Assembly (NCBI GenBank): GCA_005786775.1
Contig: SYDD01000270.1
Coordinates: forward strand, 1-18,238
Length of the DNA stretch: 18,238 nucleotides
Direction of reading: 5' to 3'
DNA from: Opitutaceae bacterium
Lineage (GTDB): Bacteria; Verrucomicrobiota; Verrucomicrobiia; Opitutales; Opitutaceae
A program made the translations under genes and the position numbers. This document shows, one piece after another, positions 1-6,863 of this stretch. Within the stretch, counting starts at the first letter, position 1, and every line of letters begins with the position of its first letter. The notes below the pieces were generated by a model that did not search any database, had not been told where the DNA came from, and saw nothing but the letters and a program-made list of their open reading frames with translations.

Positions 1-954
1 CTTAAAACCCTCCGCTGGGCCACCCCGGAGCGGCTGGCGCGGGAGAAGCCCACGCCGGAGCGGGAGGAACTGGCCCGATTCCTCGAGCGGCACGAGCTCG
101 GCGTCCTCGTTTTGGCGGAGGGGCCGTCGCTAACGGCCGTCATCGGCGTCGGCGTTGGGGCTTCGCGGCGGCCCTACACTTACCCTCAGGTCACACAGTT
201 GCTGGAACTCGCCTCCATCATGGAAAGCGCGCTTGAGCGCGCCCATTTCTCCGCCAAGGTCCAGCACGCCGAGCAGCTTGCTACGGTCGGGCTCCTCGGC
301 GCCAGTATGGCGCACGAGATCCGCAACCCACTGGTCTCCATCAAGACTTTTGTCCAACTGCTGCCTACGCATTACCAGGATGCGGCCTTCCGCGATAAAT
401 TCTTCCGCCTGATCGGCAGCGAGGTCGCGCGCATCGACCAGCTGACCCAGCAGTTGCTCGATTTGTCGGCGCCCCGTTCCTATGCTGCCACGCGCCAGAG
501 TCTGCACGCGGTGCTGCAGTCGAGCCTCGACCTCGTGACGGCTAAGGCGGCCGACCATGGCGTCGAAGTGCGCACGGTGTTCGCGGCTGATCCGGACGAG
601 GTCTACACGGATGCCGCCGCCTCCCGGCAGGTGATGCTAAATCTTTGCTTTAACGCGATCCAGGCGGTCGAAGCGCATGAAGGCGCCGAGCGCTGGATCC
701 GGATCACGACGCGCAATACTGGATCGGGTGTCGAGATGGCGGTCACGGACAGCGGTCCCGGTATTGCACCGGAAATGCAACAGCGCCTATTTCAACCTTT
801 TCAGACGACTAAATCTTCCGGCTTTGGTCTCGGGCTTGCGATTTGCCGCGATATCCTCGCGAATCTGGGAGCAACGATTACGGTGGATCCGTCGGTGCCG
901 GCGGCCGGCGCGACGTTCCGGGTCGTCTTCCCATGCCAAGCCTCATCTTCCTAG
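1..954 (+). CDS. Sensor histidine kinase, C-terminal part (5' end outside window)
   Basis: The frame is open from base 1, so the first 317 codons seen here are the C-terminal part of a longer protein. About residues 1-85 look like the end of a GAF-like sensor region followed by a helical linker. The HisKA domain has the H-box SMAHEIRNPL, with the phospho-accepting His at residue 105 (codon 313-315). The HATPase_c domain is complete: N-box NLCFNAIQA (around residue 218), G1 box DSGPGIA (around 250) and G2 box GFGLGLAI (around 275). It should therefore bind ATP and autophosphorylate. No response regulator is seen in the window. It overlaps the next gene by 22 bases, which suggests translational coupling. 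The family is certain. The signal sensed and any membrane segments lie upstream and cannot be judged. Confidence 0.93.
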   Translation, partial: LKTLRWATPERLAREKPTPEREELARFLERHELGVLVLAEGPSLTAVIGVGVGASRRPYTYPQVTQLLELASIMESALERAHFSAKVQHAEQLATVGLLGASMAHEIRNPLVSIKTFVQLLPTHYQDAAFRDKFFRLIGSEVARIDQLTQQLLDLSAPRSYAATRQSLHAVLQSSLDLVTAKAADHGVEVRTVFAADPDEVYTDAAASRQVMLNLCFNAIQAVEAHEGAERWIRITTRNTGSGVEMAVTDSGPGIAPEMQQRLFQPFQTTKSSGFGLGLAICRDILANLGATITVDPSVPAAGATFRVVFPCQASSS

Positions 955-2714
955 CGACCCAGGACCCCGCGCTGGCGGAGTCATGGTCGCGGCACGTGCC
1001 GGCGGGAAGGGTGGTGTTGCGGCTCGGGGAGCAGGTATTTCCGGCGGCGGCGGCGCCGGGGTTCGCCGCAGTGGTGGTGCTGGATTTGGCTTCCGCCGAC
1101 CGCTTGCCCGCGGGCCTCGCGCGGTGTCCCACAATTTTGGTGGGCGAGCCACGCAGTCTCCCGTTTGAGCAGGCGCGGCTAGCCGGGCGGGCCAAGGTGT
1201 ATCTCGCCTACGAAGAGAGCGGGGAGCGCCTGGGCGACTTTCTCCCGGTGGTGGACGAGCTCGCGGAACAGCAAGCGCTCGCGGATTCACTGGCGGCGCG
1301 GGTCCGGCGCGAGGAGCCAGCGTCTGTCCGGGGCGGGCCGGCGACGCCCGCCGGCTGGTGGGAATTCATCGAGGGTGCCCTCGAGAATCTTGGACGACGC
1401 GACGCGCTGCTGGCGGAGTTTCGGCGCGGCGCCCGGCGCGCGCTGCAGGCCTCGCGCATCACGGTGTTCGTCCGTGAGGGGAGCGTTTTCCGTGCGGAAG
1501 GCGGGTCCGGGGAGGCAGGCGGATTCGGCGCCGACGACCCGCTGGTGGGCTTTTTTGAGACGCGGCCCCTTGTCGTCGACGGTTCCGAGGCCGCCATCGA
1601 CGCGGATCCGCTTGCCGGTCTTGCTGTACGCAACCGGCTCGCCCTCTGGGGCGCCCGCCTGCTCGTGCCCGTCCACGACAACGGCCGGCTCCTCGCGCTC
1701 CTTGCGGTTGGGGTCCGAGACGATGGTGCGCCGCCCGATGTGGGCGATCGGGAGCGGGCCGTGCAGCTGGCGCGTTGGCTTCGGCTGGCCCTCGCCCGTT
1801 GCCTCGGGCAAGAGCGCCTCGCGGCCGCAGCGGACAAGGCGGCGCTGGCCGAGAAGTACCTGCCCGGCAGCGTGATTCTGGGTGCAACGGAGGCCGTTCC
1901 CCGCCAGTTGCCCGTGCTGGTGCGTGAGCTGATTGGACAGGCCCGCCGCAACCGGGCGGTTTTCCGGGAATTGCCGCGCCCTGGCCAGCCGTGGCGGGCC
2001 GCCGCAGGCATCGTCGCCGAGACCGGCGGCGTCTGGGCCTGGTGGGATGATGCGACGGCGGAGGTGCGCGATGCCGAACAGGCCGAGCGGATGCGACGCC
2101 GCGAGGTATTGCGCGAGCTCGCCCTGACCTTGAGCCACGAGTTGGGCAACGCTCTGGTCTCGCTCACCACGTTCCGCCAGGCGAAGGCGGAGCGGATGCC
2201 CCCGCCTGCGCTGATGGAGACAATCAAGGCGGACGTGGGCCACCTAGAGGCCCTCAACGCAAACCTCTCGGTGATGCAGGGTCTGCACGAGGCCGACGCG
2301 GAGGCGGTCGATATCCGTGAGCTGGCCCAGGAGATCGGGCGCGCGCTCGGGCTGCGGGTGGAGGTGGGCGCAGAGCCGCTGATACTACTGGCGAACCGCA
2401 AGCTGATCGACTTCGCCCTGCGGGCCGTCCTCCGCACGGTCGGCGAGAACCGCGCGGAGCTTGGCCTGAAGGACCTCTCGCTGCGAGTCCGTGCCACGGG
2501 CAGTGGCGCCGACCTGACGGCGCTGCTCTCGATTAAGGGCCGGCTGCTGGAGCTGGAGGGTATTTTGCCGGAGCCCGAGGAGGGCGCCGTGCCCAACCAG
2601 GGGCGCCTAGGAGTGTTCCTGGCGAAGGAGATCCTGCGGCTCCACCACGGGGAGATCCACGCCGGGCCAGGGTTGGAGGGCACCGAGATCCTGCTCTCGC
2701 TACGTAAGCTGTGA
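933..2714 (+). CDS. Histidine-kinase-like protein with degenerate ATPase domain (pseudokinase)
   Basis: 593 aa, ATG at 933 inside the end of the preceding kinase gene. A start further upstream in frame (843) would overlap that kinase's G2 box region, so 933 is preferred. Residues 1-110 resemble a worn receiver domain, with Asp51 in VVVLDL and a Lys in GRAKVYL. Residues about 140-290 look GAF-like (RITVFVREGSVFRAEGG...LLVPVHDNGRLLALLAVG). Residues about 390-450 form a HisKA-type helix pair with H-box LSHELGNAL (His402). The C-terminal region has the fold outline of HATPase_c and a weak G2-like NQGRLGVFLAKEI. It lacks the N-box Asn (the equivalent stretch is LIDFALRAVLRTVG) and shows no DxGxG motif. 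It may be a phosphotransfer or scaffold partner of the intact kinase upstream. Catalytic inactivity is inferred from the missing motifs. Confidence 0.85.
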   Translation: MPSLIFLATQDPALAESWSRHVPAGRVVLRLGEQVFPAAAAPGFAAVVVLDLASADRLPAGLARCPTILVGEPRSLPFEQARLAGRAKVYLAYEESGERLGDFLPVVDELAEQQALADSLAARVRREEPASVRGGPATPAGWWEFIEGALENLGRRDALLAEFRRGARRALQASRITVFVREGSVFRAEGGSGEAGGFGADDPLVGFFETRPLVVDGSEAAIDADPLAGLAVRNRLALWGARLLVPVHDNGRLLALLAVGVRDDGAPPDVGDRERAVQLARWLRLALARCLGQERLAAAADKAALAEKYLPGSVILGATEAVPRQLPVLVRELIGQARRNRAVFRELPRPGQPWRAAAGIVAETGGVWAWWDDATAEVRDAEQAERMRRREVLRELALTLSHELGNALVSLTTFRQAKAERMPPPALMETIKADVGHLEALNANLSVMQGLHEADAEAVDIRELAQEIGRALGLRVEVGAEPLILLANRKLIDFALRAVLRTVGENRAELGLKDLSLRVRATGSGADLTALLSIKGRLLELEGILPEPEEGAVPNQGRLGVFLAKEILRLHHGEIHAGPGLEGTEILLSLRKL

Positions 2715-3592
2715 ACGCCCCCTTGCCCGGAGAGCTGATTACCGCATGGGCGGCCACCGATCTCACGGTCTCGCTCTGCGTTCTGATTGGTTCCCGGACG
2801 CGCGGCGGCGACGGGGTTACTGGACCCGATGCCGGGTCCGACTGGGATTTCCAACTGGCGACCACCGCGCCCGAGCGTTTCGCGGACGGGGCGTGGCTCG
2901 CTGCCCTCGGCTTGCCCCCGCTGGCCTACGCCCTCCGTCCAGGCCGGCTCGGCAGCGCGCTCAAGGCGACGGCGGTCACTGCTTGGGGAGAGCTCGACGT
3001 GGTTGTCCTACCGGCGGAGCCGCTGCGCGGCCTCGCCCGACTCGTGACGGCGGGGCAGTTACCTTCTGATCCGGCCGCGCAGCAGGCGCTCACCGATTTG
3101 GCCGCGGTGCTCGCCGGCGGTTACCGCATCTTAAAGGGAGAGGCGGATTTCGGGGCGTTCTACGCCCGGGTCGCCCGCTCCGTCCCGCCGGCGCGGCTCG
3201 ATGACGCCGGGGTGCGCCGCCTAGCTGAGGGATGGATCTGCGACTACGTGGCGCTGCGGCGGCGGCTCGCCCGCGGGGAACTGCTCGCGGCGCGGCGGGC
3301 GCTCCACCACCAACTTGCGGAAGGTAATGCACGGCTGCTCCACGAGCTCCGGCTTCGGCGGGGCCTGCCCTCGTTCCCTGATGTCCGCCGGCTTGAGCGC
3401 CTTGATGCCGCCGCCGCGTCGCGGCTCGCTCTCCCCGACACCGCGGACGCGGCTGGGCTAGCCGCCGCGGCACGGACCGCGGCTCACACCTGCCGAGGGC
3501 TCCTCGCGGAGCTCCTAGGGGCGGGATGGCGCTGGCCGGATCTCCGCTCCCTAGGCCTGGGCGGTGAAGAGCTCGGCGATGACGTCCTCTAG
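2711..3592 (+). CDS. Nucleotidyltransferase-fold protein (aminoglycoside adenylyltransferase-like N-domain)
   Basis: 293 aa, GTG start overlapping the previous stop (GTGA, 4 bases), so it belongs to the same operon as the kinases. The N-terminus carries a Pol-beta-type nucleotidyltransferase signature: Gly27-Ser28 in LIGSRTRGG, the acidic pair in GSDWDFQL (Asp44, Asp46) and a third acidic strand GELDVVVL (Asp96). This is the metal-binding triad expected of the superfamily. Residues about 120-293 are an Ala/Arg-rich helical domain, as in ANT(6)/AadS-like enzymes and related uncharacterised proteins. The substrate cannot be read from the sequence. A resistance role should not be assumed, since many chromosomal members have no known substrate. 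Its 3' end overlaps the convergent ABC ATPase gene by 42 bases. Confidence 0.72.
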   Translation: MNAPLPGELITAWAATDLTVSLCVLIGSRTRGGDGVTGPDAGSDWDFQLATTAPERFADGAWLAALGLPPLAYALRPGRLGSALKATAVTAWGELDVVVLPAEPLRGLARLVTAGQLPSDPAAQQALTDLAAVLAGGYRILKGEADFGAFYARVARSVPPARLDDAGVRRLAEGWICDYVALRRRLARGELLAARRALHHQLAEGNARLLHELRLRRGLPSFPDVRRLERLDAAAASRLALPDTADAAGLAAAARTAAHTCRGLLAELLGAGWRWPDLRSLGLGGEELGDDVL

Positions 3593-4540
3593 GGGCACGT
3601 CCTCGATCGTAATGTCCGCGACCGCGCCCGCGCGCAGGATATCCTGTGAGGCCGCGACCACCTGGTCGGCCGGGACGGTGAGCGTGACCTTGCCCTCGTC
3701 GTTGCGCCGGGTGGTGAGCGCGTGGGAGCAGCTCCAGCCCTCGGCGAAGGCGGCCGCGCCCTGGGCGGCGGGCACGAAGGTGACGATCTTGCGCCGGGCG
3801 CCGCCGGCGGCCTCAAGCCGGTCGAGCGCCCCGTCGTAGATCTTCCGCCCGCGGTGGATTACGATCACCCGGCTGCAGAGCTCTTGGATGTCGGCCATGT
3901 AGTGGCTTGTCAGCAGGATCGTCACCCGGTGGCGGCGGTTATAATCGCGCAGGAACGCGCGGACTTTGCGTTGCGAGACTACGTCGAGGCCGATGGTGGG
4001 CTCGTCGAGGAACAGCACCCGCGGGCGGTGGAGCAGCGCCGCGATGAGCTCCATCTTCATCCGTTCCCCGAGCGAGAGTTCCCGCACCATTACGTCGAGC
4101 TTCGGTCGGACCTCAAGCAGGTCGACCAACTCGTCGAGGGTGGCGCGGAACTCCGCCGGCGGCAGGCCGTAGATGGCGCGGAGGAGTTGGAAGGACTCGA
4201 TCGCGGGCAGGTCCCACCAGAGCTGGTTCTTTTGGCCGAGTACGAGGGCAAAGATCCGCCGGTAGGCGTTTTCGCGGCGAGTGGGATCGTGGCCGGCGAC
4301 GCGGGCCGTCCCCCTCGTAGGCATGATCAGGCCGGCGAGCATTTTGAGGGTGGTCGTCTTCCCCGCGCCGTTGGGTCCGAGGAAGCCGACGAACTCTCCC
4401 TCGGCGATGGAGAAGGAGATGTCCTGCGCAGCGGCGTTCTCCTCGAAGTCGCGCCGGAAGAGCCCGCGTACCCCGCCAAGGAAGCCGGGGCGCTTCTTGT
4501 AGGTGCGGAAGACGCGGGTGAGGCCCCGGACCTCGATCAT
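3551..4540 (-). CDS. ABC-2-type transporter ATP-binding protein
   Basis: 329 aa, starting at the ATG whose bases overlap the stop of the oxidoreductase gene (ATGA). A longer frame upstream lies inside that gene and is rejected. Complete ABC ATPase: Walker A GPNGAGKTTT (residues 55-64), Q-loop Gln103 in LGQKNQLWWDL, signature LSLGERMKMEL (156-166), Walker B VLFLDEPTIGLD (175-186) and switch His213 in TSHYMADI. The extended N-terminus (FRTYKKRPGFLGGVRGLF) and the QLWWDLP and SHYMADIQELCSR segments recall the uncharacterised COG4586-type export ATPases, which normally sit beside two ABC-2 permease genes. No permease gene is present on either side here. The C-terminal 80 residues form an accessory domain. 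Cytoplasmic. The substrate is unknown. Confidence 0.92.
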   Translation of the reverse strand: MIEVRGLTRVFRTYKKRPGFLGGVRGLFRRDFEENAAAQDISFSIAEGEFVGFLGPNGAGKTTTLKMLAGLIMPTRGTARVAGHDPTRRENAYRRIFALVLGQKNQLWWDLPAIESFQLLRAIYGLPPAEFRATLDELVDLLEVRPKLDVMVRELSLGERMKMELIAALLHRPRVLFLDEPTIGLDVVSQRKVRAFLRDYNRRHRVTILLTSHYMADIQELCSRVIVIHRGRKIYDGALDRLEAAGGARRKIVTFVPAAQGAAAFAEGWSCSHALTTRRNDEGKVTLTVPADQVVAASQDILRAGAVADITIEDVPLEDVIAELFTAQA

Positions 4541-5682
4541 CGGCGGCCCGGCGCGGCCGGCTGGGTGAAGGCCGGCAGGCGCACGATCTTCCCGCCGGCG
4601 AGGGCGGACTGGTGGGCGCACAGGCCGACGCAGGTCCAGTTGGCGGACTGAATGGCGTTCGGGTAGGGGTCTCGGTCCTCGATAAGGGCGCGGACGAACT
4701 CGTGGGCCAAGTGGGGGTGGGAACCGCCGTGGCCAGCGCCCTGCGTGAAGCTGAGGTGCGTCTTCTTGCCGAGGTCGTAGACGCCCTTCGTGGTGAACTT
4801 CCGGATGCCGGCGGGCAGGCGGCGGGCATAGTCAGGCACCTGCACCTTGCGGGGGATCTTGTCCTCTGGGAGCTTGGCGGTGTGCATCACATGCGGCTCG
4901 TGCTCAATGAGGGTCCATTCGAATGACCGCTTTGAACCGTACACGTCGATGCTCTCGCGGTACTGCCGGGCCACGTCAAAGAGTGAGCGGATGATGCGCG
5001 CCGTGAGGTCGCTGTCCCGCAGCTTCACGTGGGCGGTTTCGACCGCGAACGGCGACCCGTAGTGCTTGACCAGCTCCGGGCGGATGGTACCGGAGCCGAA
5101 ACAGGAGACATACTCGGCCGCGGCGCCGGTGAGGGCGAGCATCGGCCCCACGCAATGGGTGGCGTACCACATCGGGGGCAGACCGGGCCAGTAATTGGGC
5201 CAGCCGTCCATGTCCTGTTGGTGGCTCGCCTGGAGGAACTGGATGCGCCCGAGATCACCCTTCTCGTAGAGCTCCTTCAGGTAGAGGAATTCCCGGGCGT
5301 ACACGACGGTCTCCATCATCATGTAGCGTCGGCCGGTCCGGCGGGAGAGCTCCACGATGCGTCGGCAGTCCGCGATGGACGTCGCCATCGGCACGGTACA
5401 GGCCACGTGTTTTCCCGCCTCGAGGCCCTTGATCGTCTGGCCGGCGTGGTCGGGAATCGGGGTATTGATGTGGACCGCGTCGATCTCCGGGTCTCGCAGC
5501 AGCTCCTCGTAGCTGGTGTAGCCCTTGGGGATGCCGAAGGCCTGCTGGATGGCCTTCAGCTTCTTCGGGTCGCGCTGGCAGACCGCGACAAGGCGCGCGT
5601 CGGGGTGCGCTTGGTAGATGGGGATGAACTCAGCGCCGAAGCCGAGACCGACAAGGGCGAGGTTGATTTTCTGGGCGGGCAT
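4537..5682 (-). CDS. Gfo/Idh/MocA family oxidoreductase
   Basis: 381 aa, a usual length for the family. The N-terminal Rossmann fold is marked by ALVGLGFGAEF (GxGxxG, residues 12-16), a strand ending LVAVCQRD and AVHINTPIPDH, so it should bind NAD(P). The segment equivalent to the usual EKP motif reads CTVPMA (residues 95-100), so the conserved Lys is replaced. The C-terminal alpha/beta domain includes MWYATHCVGP (His176), a candidate catalytic His, and a His/Gly-rich stretch GAGHGGSHPHLAHEF (about 316-329) near the end. Members oxidise or reduce sugars, inositols and related compounds; the substrate here is unknown. There is no signal peptide, so it is probably cytoplasmic. It is the first gene of a two-gene unit with the ABC ATPase. 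No Shine-Dalgarno precedes the start. Confidence 0.92.
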   Translation of the reverse strand: MPAQKINLALVGLGFGAEFIPIYQAHPDARLVAVCQRDPKKLKAIQQAFGIPKGYTSYEELLRDPEIDAVHINTPIPDHAGQTIKGLEAGKHVACTVPMATSIADCRRIVELSRRTGRRYMMMETVVYAREFLYLKELYEKGDLGRIQFLQASHQQDMDGWPNYWPGLPPMWYATHCVGPMLALTGAAAEYVSCFGSGTIRPELVKHYGSPFAVETAHVKLRDSDLTARIIRSLFDVARQYRESIDVYGSKRSFEWTLIEHEPHVMHTAKLPEDKIPRKVQVPDYARRLPAGIRKFTTKGVYDLGKKTHLSFTQGAGHGGSHPHLAHEFVRALIEDRDPYPNAIQSANWTCVGLCAHQSALAGGKIVRLPAFTQPAAPGRR

Positions 5683-5824
5683 GGGGAGGGAAGGGCGAGC
5701 GGCGGTGCGCTACGGAAATGGGGAGGGAGCGTGGGCACTTCCTCGCGCGTGGCAATCGCGGAGCGGCGTCCGCGCCGCGTCGAGGGACTTTACGCGCGCC
5801 GGGTCCCGTGCCACGTTCCTCCAG

Positions 5825-6385
5825 ATGAAGCGTGGTTTCCTCCCCCGGATCCAAGCCCTTTGCTTGGTTGCCGCCGCGTGCGCCGGCGGTTGTTCGTCTT
5901 CGCAAATGAGCCGTATCGACCGCAACCGCGCCATCTACGAGACGTGGCCGCTGGAGGTGAAACAGGCGGTGCTCGACGGCCGCGTCGAGCCGGGAATGGA
6001 CCAAGATATGGTCCGCGTGGCGTGGGGCGAACCGAGCGAGGTCAGCATCTCCCCCGCGGGCGACGAGATCTGGATTTACGCAAAGGGGGGCGATCCCGGT
6101 GGCGCCTACTATCCCGGCTCCCGCGGCGGGATGATGGGCGGGGGCATGGGCGGCACGGGCACCGCGATTGGTGTGAGCACCGGCCGCGGTGGCACGGTCG
6201 TCGGCACGTCCTCCAGCGTCGGCATCGGCATCGGAGGCGGTTCCGGTGGCATCGGGATCGGCGGCAGCGGCATGGGCATCGGCACCGGCGGCATCGGCGG
6301 GCCCATCATGTCCCGGCCCGTAGCGCCGGACATCCGGGAAGTGGTGTTCCGCAACGGGTCGGTGGTCCGCGCCGACAAGCCCTGA
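5825..6385 (+). CDS. Lipoprotein with BamE/SmpA-like segment and glycine-rich tail
   Basis: 186 aa. The ATG at 5825 is chosen because it directly opens a lipoprotein signal: MKRGF, a hydrophobic core, then a lipobox ending CAGGC with Cys23 as the lipidation site. Residues about 35-90 (RNRAIYETWPLEVKQAVLDG, then EPGMDQDMVRVAWGEP, then an aromatic strand EIWIYAK) resemble the small SmpA/OmlA/BamE-type fold with its GM...V...GEP motif. Residues 99-160 are low complexity, dominated by Gly with Ile, Ser and Met (GIGIGGGSGGIGIGG). The last 20 residues (REVVFRNGSVVRADKP) look like a final beta strand that would complete the folded domain. Likely anchored in the envelope. No specific function can be assigned. 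It is divergent from the oxidoreductase gene, 142 bases away. Confidence 0.8.
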   Translation: MKRGFLPRIQALCLVAAACAGGCSSSQMSRIDRNRAIYETWPLEVKQAVLDGRVEPGMDQDMVRVAWGEPSEVSISPAGDEIWIYAKGGDPGGAYYPGSRGGMMGGGMGGTGTAIGVSTGRGGTVVGTSSSVGIGIGGGSGGIGIGGSGMGIGTGGIGGPIMSRPVAPDIREVVFRNGSVVRADKP

Positions 6386-6480
6386 ACCGCCGCGCGCCGG
6401 CGCAACTGGTGCGCGGCCTCGGCCAAGCTGAGCCGAGCTCCCGCGGCGCTGCCCGGGTTATGCTGGGGGCCGTTAGCCCC

Positions 6481-6844
6481 ATGAGTTTCAACAAAATCGT
6501 CCTGCGCGACGGCCCCCAGTCTTTGGCCGCGACGCGGATTACCACGGCCCAGATGCTGCCGGCGGCGGGGCCACTCGGCGCCCTCAACGATACCCGCAAC
6601 CTGCGCGCGGCCATCCGAGCGGTGAAGGCTGCCGGGAACTCGGCATCTTCCGCACGCTGCGGCTGGCGCTCGCGCTCGGGTCCCCGCGGGAGCAGGCGGT
6701 GGCGACGATCGGCGCCTGCGATGGCCCGACCGTGATCTACGTGGCAACCTCTTGCGGATGCCGGGCGGCTCTCGACGGCGATGGTCGGGTCCGTGATGGC
6801 CGCAGCCATTTTGTTGTCGGTCCTGAAGGGGGGGGCTGCTCTGA
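6481..6844 (+). pseudogene. Remnant of Na+-translocating decarboxylase genes (oadA/oadB pieces)
   Basis: No intact gene lies between 6386 and 6863. From the ATG at 6481, frame 1 reads MSFNKIVLRDGPQSLAATR then TTAQMLPAAGPL, the start of an OadA/PYC-type carboxyltransferase (family: RDGHQSLAATR). It then jumps to ALNDTRNLRAAIRAVKAAG (6580-6636), which in intact proteins lies roughly 80-100 residues further on. From about 6636, frame 3 reads LGIFRTLRLALALG and ATIGACDGPTVIYVATS, a close match to the membrane beta subunit OadB (family: IGGADGPTAIYV). From about 6750, frame 1 again reads AMVGSVMAAAILLSVLKGG, like the OadB C-terminus. Removing one G from the G8 run (6828-6835) would give a stop at 6842-6844. 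The pattern is at least two genes collapsed by deletions and frameshifts. Family matches are from memory of conserved motifs. Confidence 0.68.
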
Positions 6845-6863
6845 GCCCACCCCGACGGCCGGC

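Noticed and set aside
1208..2854. Long minus-strand open frame (548 codons) opposite the pseudokinase gene
   Set aside because: Its translation is Ser/Arg/Pro-rich without any motif, as expected for the antisense of a GC-rich gene. The plus strand has recognisable HisKA and GAF features and overlapping operon starts.
6466..6480. Hairpin GGGGC-CGTTA-GCCCC just before the pseudogene ATG
   Set aside because: Only a 5-bp stem and no T run, so not a credible terminator, and too short to call an operator.
5029..6735. Long plus-strand open frame (568 codons) spanning the oxidoreductase and lipoprotein genes
   Set aside because: It crosses two well-supported genes and has low-complexity Arg/His translation. 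Only its last part, from 6481, carries recognisable family sequence, reported as the pseudogene.
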